From assembly GCA_009842645.1 (NCBI GenBank), contig VYFB01000001.1, positions 1-53,471 of the forward strand: DNA of 53,471 nucleotides, read 5' to 3'. The DNA is from Nitrospira sp. SB0677_bin_15. GTDB lineage: Bacteria; Nitrospirota; Nitrospiria; Nitrospirales; UBA8639. The notes under the pieces were generated by a model. That model saw only the letters and a list, made by a program, of their open reading frames with translations, searched no databases and was not told where the DNA came from. Shown piece by piece: positions 34,739 through 43,106 of the stretch; the first letter of the stretch is position 1, and every line of letters begins with the position of its first letter. A program made the translations under genes and the position numbers.

Positions 34739-35623
34739 ATGCCCACCATCTCGGAAGCGCATTCCTATTGTACGTCAAAGGCAAAAGACAGCGGGAGCAA
34801 CTTTTACTATTCTTTTCTCTTCTTACCCCGTCCCCGCCGGGAAGCCATGTATACCGTGTACACGCTGTGTCACGAGTTGGACGCGGACGTGGATCATCCC
34901 CCTCACGGAGTGGATCCATGCGACCGCCTTGCACAGTGGCGCAGAGAAATCAAGGCGGCGTATCAAGGCGTCCCACAATATCCGGTGACGGTCAGTCTTG
35001 CGGATCACGCCCGCAAACTGGGCATCCCCCAGGACTATTTTCAGGAACTGATCGCCGGCATGGAAATGGATCTGACGATCAGACGGTACGCCACCTTTGA
35101 CGCTCTCTATCCGTATTGCTATCGCGTGGCCTCGATCGTCGGATTGATCTGCTTGAAAGTGTTCGGGACCGTGGACCCTCGTGCGCAAGATTATGCCGTC
35201 AACCTGGGCGTGGCGTTTCAACTAACCAACATCATCCGCGACGTGGGAGCCGATGCCGAACGCGACCGGATCTACGTGCCGCTGGAAGACCTGGCCACGT
35301 TCGGCTGTTCCGAGGAACGCCTGTTGAGCAAAACCGCTTCACCCGAATTCATCCGGCTCATGGAATTTCAAGCCGCCCGGGCTCACGACTACTATCGAAA
35401 AGCCCAAACCGTGTATGACGCCCTATCCTCGACCGATCGTCAATCCTTGCTTGCCGCGGAAATCATGCGCGACATTTATTTCAACTTACTGACCCGTATC
35501 GAAAGCACGCGGTTTGCCGTGTTTGCTTCCCGGATTCGCGTTCCGCCGTTCCGTCGCGTAACCCTGGCCCTGACCACGTGGGCGCGCCGGTCATTCCAAA
35601 ACCGTGTATCCCGGAGGACCTGA
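34739..35623 (+). CDS. hpnD: Squalene/phytoene synthase family protein, HpnD-like
   Basis: A 294-residue all-helical prenyl synthase. HpnD makes presqualene diphosphate from two farnesyl diphosphates on the way to hopanoids. Visible are SNFYYSFLFLPRPRREAMY, GMEMDL near residue 105, FQLTNIIRDVGADAERDRIY (second Asp motif) and RIYVPLEDL. The first Asp motif reads LDADVD instead of the usual DDxxD, a change at an important position. The GMEMD and FG features favour HpnD over HpnC or CrtB. No hpnC or hpnE is adjacent. The gene starts 15 nt after the SH3 gene. Confidence 0.75.
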   Translation: MPTISEAHSYCTSKAKDSGSNFYYSFLFLPRPRREAMYTVYTLCHELDADVDHPPHGVDPCDRLAQWRREIKAAYQGVPQYPVTVSLADHARKLGIPQDYFQELIAGMEMDLTIRRYATFDALYPYCYRVASIVGLICLKVFGTVDPRAQDYAVNLGVAFQLTNIIRDVGADAERDRIYVPLEDLATFGCSEERLLSKTASPEFIRLMEFQAARAHDYYRKAQTVYDALSSTDRQSLLAAEIMRDIYFNLLTRIESTRFAVFASRIRVPPFRRVTLALTTWARRSFQNRVSRRT

Positions 35624-35639
35624 CGAATGAGAGAGACTC

Positions 35640-36251
35640 ATGTCACTCGCTGATCTCTGTGAATCTCTGCGGAACTGTCAGGAATGTCGTCTGGCTTCAG
35701 GACGGACGCAGGTTGTGTTCGGGAGCGGAAATCCGAACGCTTCGATCATGTTCGTCGGGGAGGCCCCGGGGTTTCACGAAGATAAACAGGGAGTCCCGTT
35801 TGTGGGCGCGGCGGGGAAACTGCTCACGGAATTACTGGAATCCGTCGGACTTTCCCGGTCACAGATTTACATTGCCAACGTGATCAAATGTCGCCCACCT
35901 CAAAACCGTGACCCCGAACCCGATGAAGTTGAGACGTGCAAACCATTCCTGTTCCAACAAATACAATTGATCAAACCGCACCTGGTCTGTTCCATGGGCA
36001 ACTTCGCCACCCAAACGCTGCTGGAAAGAAAAGTCGGGATCACCAAGGTCCACGGGCAACCGTTTCAACTCAAGGAGTTTCGACTGTTTCCACTGTTCCA
36101 CCCCGCCGCGACCCTGCACAACGACCGTCTCCGGCCGTTGCTTCAAGAAGATTTTCAAAAATTGAAACGGCTCCTGGATGAGATGGCGGCTCCACCACGG
36201 GAGCCTGCGGCTCAGGTCAGCGACAAACCAGAACAAATGGATCTGTTTTGA
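35640..36251 (+). CDS. Family 4 (iron-sulfur) uracil-DNA glycosylase
   Basis: Excises uracil from DNA. The 203-residue protein has the family 4 set: cluster Cys pair CQECRLA near residue 13, active-site motif GEAPGFHEDKQGVPFVG near residue 40, a further cluster Cys in IKCRPPQNRDPEP, and the HPAA motif near residue 155. A fourth Cys (ETCKPF) fits the 4Fe-4S ligand spacing. The C-terminal tail ends EQMDLF, reminiscent of a clamp-binding peptide (inference). Confidence 0.92.
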   Translation: MSLADLCESLRNCQECRLASGRTQVVFGSGNPNASIMFVGEAPGFHEDKQGVPFVGAAGKLLTELLESVGLSRSQIYIANVIKCRPPQNRDPEPDEVETCKPFLFQQIQLIKPHLVCSMGNFATQTLLERKVGITKVHGQPFQLKEFRLFPLFHPAATLHNDRLRPLLQEDFQKLKRLLDEMAAPPREPAAQVSDKPEQMDLF

Positions 36252-36273
36252 GGATTTCGGCCTGCGTGGACTG

Positions 36274-36738
36274 TCACCCCTCACCCCGGCCCTCTCCCTC
36301 AAGGGGCGAGGGAGTAGCTTCGGATTCCTCGGATTCTTCGTCGGATTCTTCAAATTCTTCTTCCGGCGTTTCGAACCACTTCACCAGCATGTCTTCCCAC
36401 CAGACTTCATCGACGTCCGCGCCAGGATCGACACCCAGGAACGACACGTCGGCTTCGGTCATGTCAGGATTGATGTCCGTGGGACGATGCCGGGCGCGAT
36501 CGACGACTTCCTTGGTCGCATACCCGCCGACGATCCAGGACGGTGGATCAGCGCGCCGGGATTTATACGCTTGGAGTTGATGTTTGAAATAGACAAAGAT
36601 ATTCCGTTGCGCGGTATCTTCAAACCCGCTGGGCGGCAGGCTCAGGATTTTTTCGATTTTTTTCCGCCATTCCCGCTGGTCGTAGCGTGAGGTGACCAAC
36701 CGGAGAGCTCTTGCTCCATCTTCAACGTCAAGTGGCAT
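36274..36738 (-). CDS. Unknown acidic protein, 154 residues, with a repeat-encoded C-terminus
   Basis: A strong ribosome site (AAGGAG, 7 nt) precedes the ATG at 36738. Residues 1-110 look like a conserved soluble domain (RLVTSRYDQREWRKKIEKIL, NIFVYFKHQLQAYKS, PSWIVGGYATKEVVDRARHR); I cannot name it. A Glu/Ser-rich tail follows. The last 14 residues (ATPSPLEGEGRGEG) and the stop are supplied by the dispersed CTCGCCCCTTGAGGGAGAGG palindrome. Confidence 0.6.
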   Translation of the reverse strand: MPLDVEDGARALRLVTSRYDQREWRKKIEKILSLPPSGFEDTAQRNIFVYFKHQLQAYKSRRADPPSWIVGGYATKEVVDRARHRPTDINPDMTEADVSFLGVDPGADVDEVWWEDMLVKWFETPEEEFEESDEESEESEATPSPLEGEGRGEG

Positions 36739-36894
36739 ACCGACTCCTTTGATTTACGCAACAACATTGTCGGGTTACGCCCTTCGACTTCGCTCAGGGC
36801 TAACCCGACCTACACCGTCTCACCAGGTCAGGCGTAGGTCGGATTAGCGTAGCGTAATCCGACAATTTCTGCCTCCTTCGGCTTACTCATGCAT
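36739..36894. repeat. Two palindromes of the GTCGGATTACG...CTAATCCGAC family
   Basis: About 36769-36812 has GTCGGGTTACGCCC facing GGGCTAACCCGACCTAC, and 36834-36864 has GTAGGTCGGATTAGCGTAGC facing GTAATCCGAC. The gap lies between two minus-strand genes. No gene is visible. Confidence 0.65.
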
Positions 36895-38253
36895 TCAATG
36901 CCCGCCCACCATCATCTCGCGGATGCGGATGGTGGGACTCGCCAGTTTCCCTCGAAAAATCAAATCATTTCCGATCGACTCGATATCATGGAACATCTGT
37001 TTCAAATTGCCGGCAATCGTCACTTCCTCCACCGGATAGGCCAATTCACCGTTTTCAATCCAAAAACCGGAGGCTCCGCGGGAATAATCTCCCGTGACCA
37101 TATTCACGCCGAACCCGATCAATTCGGTGACGTACAACCCTTGGGTAACGGACCGAATGATCTCATCGGGCGACTCCTCACCGGGATGAAAAAACAAATT
37201 CGTTGGAGACACGGTCGGATTGTCGCCGATGCTCCTGGACGCGTTGCCCGTGGAGGCCATGCCCAACTTTCTCCCGGAATACGTGTCCAACAAATAGTCG
37301 GACAGCACGCCTTGTTCCAGGATCATCGTCTTGCGGGTCGGCAGCCCCTCCCCGTCGAAGGGGCGGGACCCGAGTTTGCCGGGCAGGCAACCGTTGTCTT
37401 CGACGTTCACGTGTTGCGGCGCAATGGGCTTTCCCAACTGCCCTAACAAAAACGAAGCGCCTTTATACAGGGAATACCCGGAGACCGCACTCGCGAGGTG
37501 TCCCAACACGCTGCACGCCGTTTCCGGATCGAAAATCACGGGAACCCGTTGGGTCCCGATCTTTCGAGCCCCCAAGCGCCGGAGCGTCCGCTCCGCCGCG
37601 ATCCGTCCGACCGACTCCGGATCCTCCAATTCATGCCGTTTCCGCGAAACCGTATACCAATAGTCCCGCTGCATGCCTTGCTCATCAGGGCCTTCGGCCA
37701 CGGGCGCCACGGACAAAGAAAACCGGGAACTCCGGTGATACCCCAGAAACCCATGCGTATTCGCCAGCACCACCGCACCATAAGCCGAACCACAATCCGC
37801 CCCCTCCGAATTGGTCATACGGGAATCAACGTCCATGGCGGCCCGTTCGGCTCGTTGAGCCACGTCAATGACCTCTTCCACGGGCATGGTGGTGGGATCA
37901 TACAGATCCAGGTCGGGCACGTCAGTCGCCATCGCAGCCTGTTCCGGCAATCCTGACGTTTCATCCTCGGCCACGGCCTTCGCGAGAGCGCAGGTATCAG
38001 CCACCAATTGTTTGAGTGAGGCTTCGGAAAAATCCGAGGTGGACGCGCTGGCTGAACGCTTCCCGAAAAACACGCGAACGCCCAGACTCTTCTCCCGCGC
38101 CTTGCTCAACCGGTCCACGGCCGCCAACCGGACCTGAACCGATACGGAATCCCCTTCCGCTACCATGACGTCGGCTTCCGTCGCACCGTGGGCTTTAACC
38201 CGGTCGATCAATTCAGCCGCAAGTATCTTCAAGACTTCCGGAGATTCATGCAT
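36895..38253 (-). CDS. pmbA: Metalloprotease-related protein TldE/PmbA
   Basis: TldE is the non-metal subunit of the TldD/TldE protease, which trims peptides and ribosomally made modified peptides such as microcins. The 452-residue product shows the family fold with FSEASLKQLV, a central SVLGHLASAVSGYSLYKGAS segment in place of HExxxH, and TVSPTNLFFHPGEES. The C-terminal region carries GLYVTELIGFGVNMVTGDYS. It is next to tldD, with a repeat-filled gap of 210 nt between them. Confidence 0.92.
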   Translation of the reverse strand: MHESPEVLKILAAELIDRVKAHGATEADVMVAEGDSVSVQVRLAAVDRLSKAREKSLGVRVFFGKRSASASTSDFSEASLKQLVADTCALAKAVAEDETSGLPEQAAMATDVPDLDLYDPTTMPVEEVIDVAQRAERAAMDVDSRMTNSEGADCGSAYGAVVLANTHGFLGYHRSSRFSLSVAPVAEGPDEQGMQRDYWYTVSRKRHELEDPESVGRIAAERTLRRLGARKIGTQRVPVIFDPETACSVLGHLASAVSGYSLYKGASFLLGQLGKPIAPQHVNVEDNGCLPGKLGSRPFDGEGLPTRKTMILEQGVLSDYLLDTYSGRKLGMASTGNASRSIGDNPTVSPTNLFFHPGEESPDEIIRSVTQGLYVTELIGFGVNMVTGDYSRGASGFWIENGELAYPVEEVTIAGNLKQMFHDIESIGNDLIFRGKLASPTIRIREMMVGGH

Positions 38254-38463
38254 GATGCAGCAAATTGTCGGATTACGCTTCGCTAATCCGACCTACGCTC
38301 TCTCACCCTCACCTTTGTCCTCTCCCATCAAGGGAGAGGAAATAACGGGAGCCTTCCTCCCCTCTCCCCTAGTGGGAGAGGAAATAACGGGAACCTTCCC
38401 CCCTCTCCCATTTCCCGTATTAAGCGGGAAATAGGGAGAGGGCTGGGGTGAGGGGGCAGAGTG
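38254..38463. repeat. Tandem palindromic repeats between tldD and tldE
   Basis: In order: GTCGGATTACGCTTCGCTAA hairpin (38272-38298), a CTCTCCCATCAAGGGAGAGG hairpin, a similar CTCTCCCCTAGTGGGAGAGG copy, each followed by AAATAACGGGA, and a longer CCCATTTCCCGTATTAAGCG palindrome ending in GGCTGGGGTGAGGGGG. The tandem hairpins could set the ratio of the two subunits by blocking transcription or mRNA decay (inference). Confidence 0.7.
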
Positions 38464-39897
38464 CTAGGCGGACGTGCCTCCGACCGTAATCTCATCGATG
38501 CGAATCGTGGGCAACCCGACGCCAACCGGCACGGATTGACCCTCTTTTCCACAGGTCCCGATACCCGAATCCAATTGCAAATCATGGCCGACCATGGATA
38601 CCTGCTTGAGCACGTCGGGTCCGCTCCCGATCAGGGTCGCCCCTTTGACCGGCTTCGTCACCTTGCCATCCTCGATCAGATAGGCTTCACTCGCCGAAAA
38701 CACGAACTTGCCGTTCGTGATATCCACCTGTCCCCCGCCGAACGACACGGCATACAAGCCTTTCTTGACGGAGCGCAGAATATCTTCGGGTTCGGACGTG
38801 CCGGCCAACATGAAGGTATTGGTCATCCGCGGCAGTACCAGACTTCGAAAATCTTCGCGTCTGCCGTTACCCGTCAAGGGAATACCCATAAGCCGGGCAT
38901 TGAGACGATCCGTGATGTATCCGCACAGAATGCCATCTTCGATCAGGACGGTCCTGGTCGTGGGCGTGCCTTCATCGTCGATATTGAGCGACCCCCGCCT
39001 GGCGGGCAACGTGCCGTCATCCACGATCGTGCATACGTCGGACGCGACGCGCTGGCCGATTAAATTGCTGAACGCCGACGTTTTCTTGCGATTGAAATCC
39101 GCCTCCAAGCCATGTCCAACGGCCTCGTGCAAGAGAATTCCGGGCCAGCCGCCCCCCAGGACCACGGGCAGAATGCCTGCAGGCGCGTCCACGGCATCGA
39201 GATTCAGGATAGCCTGCCTGGCGGCTTCTCGTGCATACGTTCGCACCCGGCCCTGTTCATGGTAAAAGGAAAAGGCCACGCGGCCGCCGCCGCCAAAAGT
39301 GCCGACCTGTCGATTGGTCCCTTCTTCGGCAATACACGTCACCTGAAGCCGGGATAACGGCTGCACGTCGCCGGCGCGCAAGCCTTCGGTCGTCGCCACC
39401 AGTATAATCTTATGCTCGGTATTGATAGACGCCATCACTTTCGTGATCCGGGGGTCATAGCGACGCGCTTCCTGATCGATCAGGTTGAGCAGGTCCACGC
39501 GCTCCTGCGTAGCGACGTCGGTCAGGGACCGTTCAAGCGGATACAGATTGTGCGTCCCGGCCGGCCGATGCGTGACGGGAACCGGAACGTCGCCTTGCGG
39601 CGAATCGGCGATATACCGGGCGGTATCCGCGGCAATTTCCAGGTCCTGTCGAGACAATTCATCGGAATAGGCAAATCCGGTTTTCTCCCCTGCAGTGGCC
39701 CGGACCCCGGCACCCTGGGAAATGCTTTTGACGGCCCGTTTGACGATACCTTCTTCCATGGACACGGATTCGGAAATCGTGGATTCAAAATAAACGTCCG
39801 CGTAATCCACGGCACGGACGTTCACTCGTGCCAAGGCCCGCTCGACCTCACGTTCCTCCAAGGCAAAATGTTCGAAGGGCACAACCTGTTCAGACAT
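38464..39897 (-). CDS. tldD: Metalloprotease TldD
   Basis: TldD is the zinc subunit of the TldD/TldE protease. The 477-residue protein has the metal motif HEAVGHGLEADF near residue 260, the TTEGLRAGDVQPL region, and the C-terminal GGGQVDITNGKFVFSASEAY, all typical. It is the upstream gene of the pair. Confidence 0.94.
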   Translation of the reverse strand: MSEQVVPFEHFALEEREVERALARVNVRAVDYADVYFESTISESVSMEEGIVKRAVKSISQGAGVRATAGEKTGFAYSDELSRQDLEIAADTARYIADSPQGDVPVPVTHRPAGTHNLYPLERSLTDVATQERVDLLNLIDQEARRYDPRITKVMASINTEHKIILVATTEGLRAGDVQPLSRLQVTCIAEEGTNRQVGTFGGGGRVAFSFYHEQGRVRTYAREAARQAILNLDAVDAPAGILPVVLGGGWPGILLHEAVGHGLEADFNRKKTSAFSNLIGQRVASDVCTIVDDGTLPARRGSLNIDDEGTPTTRTVLIEDGILCGYITDRLNARLMGIPLTGNGRREDFRSLVLPRMTNTFMLAGTSEPEDILRSVKKGLYAVSFGGGQVDITNGKFVFSASEAYLIEDGKVTKPVKGATLIGSGPDVLKQVSMVGHDLQLDSGIGTCGKEGQSVPVGVGLPTIRIDEITVGGTSA

Positions 39898-39945
39898 GGT
39901 TCTACACTTAACACGACCACTAAAATTTGCGCAAGAGAGGAACGT

Positions 39946-39974
39946 TTGACAAGACCGGACATCATGATTAGACT
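39946..39974 (+). promoter_or_regulatory. Predicted sigma-70 promoter for uppS-cdsA
   Basis: A perfect TTGACA (39946-39951), a 17-nt spacer and TAGACT (39969-39974, 4 of 6), giving a start near 39981, about 55 nt before the chosen uppS ATG. Confidence 0.5.
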
Positions 39975-40036
39975 GTTTTCAAGCTGTTCTCCGAGTGCAG
40001 CGCCTCATCACGCATTCACCTTTTACACTCATACCG

Positions 40037-40834
40037 ATGCCTCGCCATTCGACACGTTCCTTTACGGAACTCACGGAGGACGATCTCCTCTCCCAACTTG
40101 ACCAGGACGCATTGCCCCGTCACGTGGCCGTGATCATGGATGGGAACGGTCGCTGGGCTTCACGGCGTGGCCTGCCCCGCATTGCCGGACACCGGGAAGG
40201 GTTGGTTGCCGTCCGGGACGTCCTCAATGCCTTTTACCTGCTGAGGATTCCCATCGTCACGGTCTACGCGTTCTCTCAAGAGAACTGGAATCGTCCCCAA
40301 GCCGAGATCGACTTACTCATGACGCTGCTCGAAGAATTTCTTCACCAGGAACGGCAGACGTTCCGGGAAAGAAAAACCCGGTTTTTCCCCATTGGCTTAC
40401 TGAACGAGCTTCCGGATTCCACGCAAGACCTGGTGCATGCCGTGGCTCAGGAGACCGGGCATTTCACCGACCACACCGTGGCAGTCGCGCTGAGTTATGG
40501 CGGACGCTCCGAAATTATCGACGCCACGAATCGCCTGATTGAAGACGTACAATGCGGAAAAGTCCCGGAGGGGTGCGTTCATGAAACCCAATTCGAGCAG
40601 TACCTGTCTACGGCCGGTCTTCCGGACCCGGATCTCCTGATCCGCACAAGCGGGGAGGCGAGAATCAGTAATTTCCTGCTCTGGCAAATCGCGTATACGG
40701 AACTCTATTTCACCAAAACCCTGTGGCCGGATTTTCGGCGACGCGACGTGTTGTTGGCGCTGCTCGATTACCAGAAACGGGATCGTCGTTTTGGACGTCT
40801 TCCGCATATCGTCTCTCCTCAAAACGGGCTGTGA
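40037..40834 (+). CDS. uppS: Di-trans,poly-cis-decaprenylcistransferase (undecaprenyl diphosphate synthase)
   Basis: UppS makes the C55 lipid carrier for peptidoglycan and LPS glycans. The 265-residue product has HVAVIMDGNGRWASRRGLPR near residue 29 with the catalytic Asp, VYAFSQENWNRP, LSYGGRSEI and DLLIRTSGEARISNFLLWQ. I choose the ATG at 40037; an in-frame GTG at 39995 is less likely. The stop overlaps the cdsA GTG (GTGA). Confidence 0.94.
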   Translation: MPRHSTRSFTELTEDDLLSQLDQDALPRHVAVIMDGNGRWASRRGLPRIAGHREGLVAVRDVLNAFYLLRIPIVTVYAFSQENWNRPQAEIDLLMTLLEEFLHQERQTFRERKTRFFPIGLLNELPDSTQDLVHAVAQETGHFTDHTVAVALSYGGRSEIIDATNRLIEDVQCGKVPEGCVHETQFEQYLSTAGLPDPDLLIRTSGEARISNFLLWQIAYTELYFTKTLWPDFRRRDVLLALLDYQKRDRRFGRLPHIVSPQNGL

Positions 40835-41715
40835 GCAAGAGTAATGTGGTTGAGCCTGCTTCCGGCAACCAGTCAAATCATCCGGGGTCCTTCATAGCCC
40901 GCCCTTCCGCGCTCCGGTTTGATCCCAAGCGCGTCTACTCCGCCTTGGTTTTACTTCCTCTGTTGTACGTGCTCACCTGGCATCTTCCGCCGGTGGCGTT
41001 CTTTGTTTTCATCGCTGTCATTGTTCTCGTCGCACAATGGGAATTCCTGGGACTCTTCTTCGAAAAGCACCACCTGCCTCACCACGCCCTCGTAAGTTTG
41101 CCGGGAACATTGCTACTCCTGCTTGCCATGCAATGGCCGGCGGTGCTCGATTTTTCCCTGACCCTCTCGATTATCCTCGTGAGTCTCCTCTGTTATCAGG
41201 TCATCTTCGCTCCTTCGGAATCCCGCCATCTTGCCATGGTCGTCATACTGTTCGGGATTCTTTACGTCGGGACTACCTTCGGTCACTTTCTCTGGCTGAG
41301 AAGCCAACACAACGGAGCGTTGTTGGTGTTCTTCGTACTATTGGTGACGTGGGCAGGTGACGCCGCCGCGTACTACGTCGGGAAAACGTGGGGCTCGCGG
41401 CCGCTGGCGCCCCGCTTGAGCCCGAACAAAACCGTCGAAGGATTTGTGGGAGCCCTGATTGTGGCCCCACTCGTTGCCTGGCTCAGCCACCTCTGGTTTC
41501 TCCAGGCCGTCACGCCAGCCGACTGCCTTATCCTGGGCATGTTATTCACCGTTCTGGGCCTCTTGGGAGATCTTTCCGAGTCGGCCTTGAAACGATACGC
41601 CGGCGTCAAGGATTCCGGCTCCCTGATTCCCGGGCACGGAGGCATGTTGGATCGCATGGACAGCCTGCTTCTCAACGCGCCGGTTTTCTATTATTATATG
41701 ACGTTCGTGCAGTAG
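40831..41715 (+). CDS. cdsA: Phosphatidate cytidylyltransferase CdsA
   Basis: CdsA makes CDP-diacylglycerol from phosphatidic acid and CTP. The 294-residue membrane protein has about eight hydrophobic segments and the signature KRYAGVKDSGSLIPGHGGML followed by DRMDS near the C-terminus. The GTG at 40831 overlaps the uppS stop; the longer open frame inside uppS is not coding. The polar first 35 residues precede the first helix. Confidence 0.94.
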   Translation: MSKSNVVEPASGNQSNHPGSFIARPSALRFDPKRVYSALVLLPLLYVLTWHLPPVAFFVFIAVIVLVAQWEFLGLFFEKHHLPHHALVSLPGTLLLLLAMQWPAVLDFSLTLSIILVSLLCYQVIFAPSESRHLAMVVILFGILYVGTTFGHFLWLRSQHNGALLVFFVLLVTWAGDAAAYYVGKTWGSRPLAPRLSPNKTVEGFVGALIVAPLVAWLSHLWFLQAVTPADCLILGMLFTVLGLLGDLSESALKRYAGVKDSGSLIPGHGGMLDRMDSLLLNAPVFYYYMTFVQ

Positions 41716-41923
41716 TGCAGACCAGCCGAACCCTTTCGCATAAACATGAGCAAGCACATCACCGAATTTGTCATTCCGAGCGAAACGAGGAGTCTCCTTG
41801 CTGTCATCCCCGACTTGATCGGGGATCCAGGGGTTTGTCTTTTTCCCTTTGTGAAAAGAAAGACCCTGGATTCCCGATTACAAATGTCGGGAATGACGAA
41901 AAAAGAAACAGGGATTCCATAAC
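41716..41923. repeat. Long palindromic repeat between cdsA and dxr
   Basis: About 41768-41901 is an imperfect inverted repeat: GTCATTCCGAGCGAAACGAG and CCCCGACTTGATCGGGGATCC in the left half, CCTGGATTCCCGATTACAAA and GTCGGGAATGAC in the right half. It is the same family as 49.55 kb. No gene is visible. Confidence 0.7.
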
Positions 41924-43075
41924 GTGAAACAGATCGTTCTACTCGGCTCAACGGGCTCGATCGGCGACAGTACCCTCGATATCGTCGCAAAATTTCCCGG
42001 TCAATTTTCGATTTTGGGGCTCGCAGCCCGGCATAGTGATGAAAAACTGGAAAAACAGATCCGTTCGTTTCGTCCGAAATACGTCGCTTTGGCTGACCCT
42101 GTCGCGGCCCAGCGGCTCCGTGTTCGACTGAACGATCCGGCGGTTCAGATCCTCGACGGACCCGACGGCGTCACAGAAGTGGCGGCCCTACCGGAAAGTG
42201 ACCTGGTGATCTCAGCCATCGTAGGCGGAGCCGGCCTTGTCCCGACCATGGCCGCAATTCAAGCGGGTCGCCGGGTGGCCTTGGCCAACAAGGAACCCAT
42301 GGTCATGGCCGGACAACTGATGCAAGCCGAGGCGCACCGCCAAGGCGTCCCCGTGTTCCCCGTGGACAGTGAACACAGTGCGATCTTTCAATCGCTCGCC
42401 GGTCATCGACGAGAAGACGTCCGTCGCATCATCCTGACGGCCTCCGGCGGTCCGTTTTGGGACTGCACCAAGGAATACATGGAGACCGTGACGCCGGAGC
42501 AGGCACTCAAGCACCCGAATTGGGACATGGGCGCGAAGATCACCGTGGATTCGGCGACTCTGATGAATAAGGGGCTGGAAGTCATCGAAGCCCGATGGCT
42601 GTTCGATTGTCCTCCCGCTCAACTGGACGTGGTGGTGCACAGGGAAAGTATTATCCATTCCCTGGTAGAATATCGCGATGGATCGGTGATCGCGCAATTG
42701 GGCTTACCCGATATGCGAACCCCGATCAGCTACGCCATGGATTACCCTCGACGCGTGCCCCTGGACCCGCCCGCGTTGGATTTATGGAAGTACGGCAAGT
42801 TGACGTTCTATGAACCGGATCCCGTGCGATTTCCCTGTCTGCGGCTGGCTTATGAGGCATTGGAACACGGGGGCACCTGCCCGGCAATTCTCAATGCCGC
42901 GAATGAGGTCGCCGTCGAGGCGTTTCTGTATCACGGGCTCCCCTTCAGAAGCATTGCCAACGTCATCGAGCGAACCGTACAATGTGCCGACGTGCAACCA
43001 CTCACGTCATTGGAGGATGCCTTGGAGGCTGACCGGTGGGCCAGGGACAAGGCTTCAGAGTTCACCCACAATTGA
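41924..43075 (+). CDS. dxr: 1-deoxy-D-xylulose 5-phosphate reductoisomerase
   Basis: Dxr makes 2-C-methyl-D-erythritol 4-phosphate, the second step of the MEP isoprenoid pathway. The 383-residue protein starts with GTG and the NADPH motif GSTGSIGDSTLDIV, followed by ALANKEPMVMAG, PVDSEHSAIFQ with metal ligands, TASGGPFW and MNKGLEVIEA. It feeds uppS and the HpnD-like enzyme through isoprenoid diphosphates. Confidence 0.95.
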   Translation: MKQIVLLGSTGSIGDSTLDIVAKFPGQFSILGLAARHSDEKLEKQIRSFRPKYVALADPVAAQRLRVRLNDPAVQILDGPDGVTEVAALPESDLVISAIVGGAGLVPTMAAIQAGRRVALANKEPMVMAGQLMQAEAHRQGVPVFPVDSEHSAIFQSLAGHRREDVRRIILTASGGPFWDCTKEYMETVTPEQALKHPNWDMGAKITVDSATLMNKGLEVIEARWLFDCPPAQLDVVVHRESIIHSLVEYRDGSVIAQLGLPDMRTPISYAMDYPRRVPLDPPALDLWKYGKLTFYEPDPVRFPCLRLAYEALEHGGTCPAILNAANEVAVEAFLYHGLPFRSIANVIERTVQCADVQPLTSLEDALEADRWARDKASEFTHN

Positions 43076-43106
43076 TGCTGACGCCGACGCAGGGGCGAGT
43101 GACCCG

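Noticed and set aside
27928-38460. CRISPR array from repeated GGGAGAGG units
   Set aside because: The units are palindromic, irregularly spaced and scattered between genes, without unique spacers or cas genes.
42810-43106. N-terminal extension of rseP into dxr
   Set aside because: The extension is the shifted frame of dxr; the RseP family starts at the ATG at 43107.
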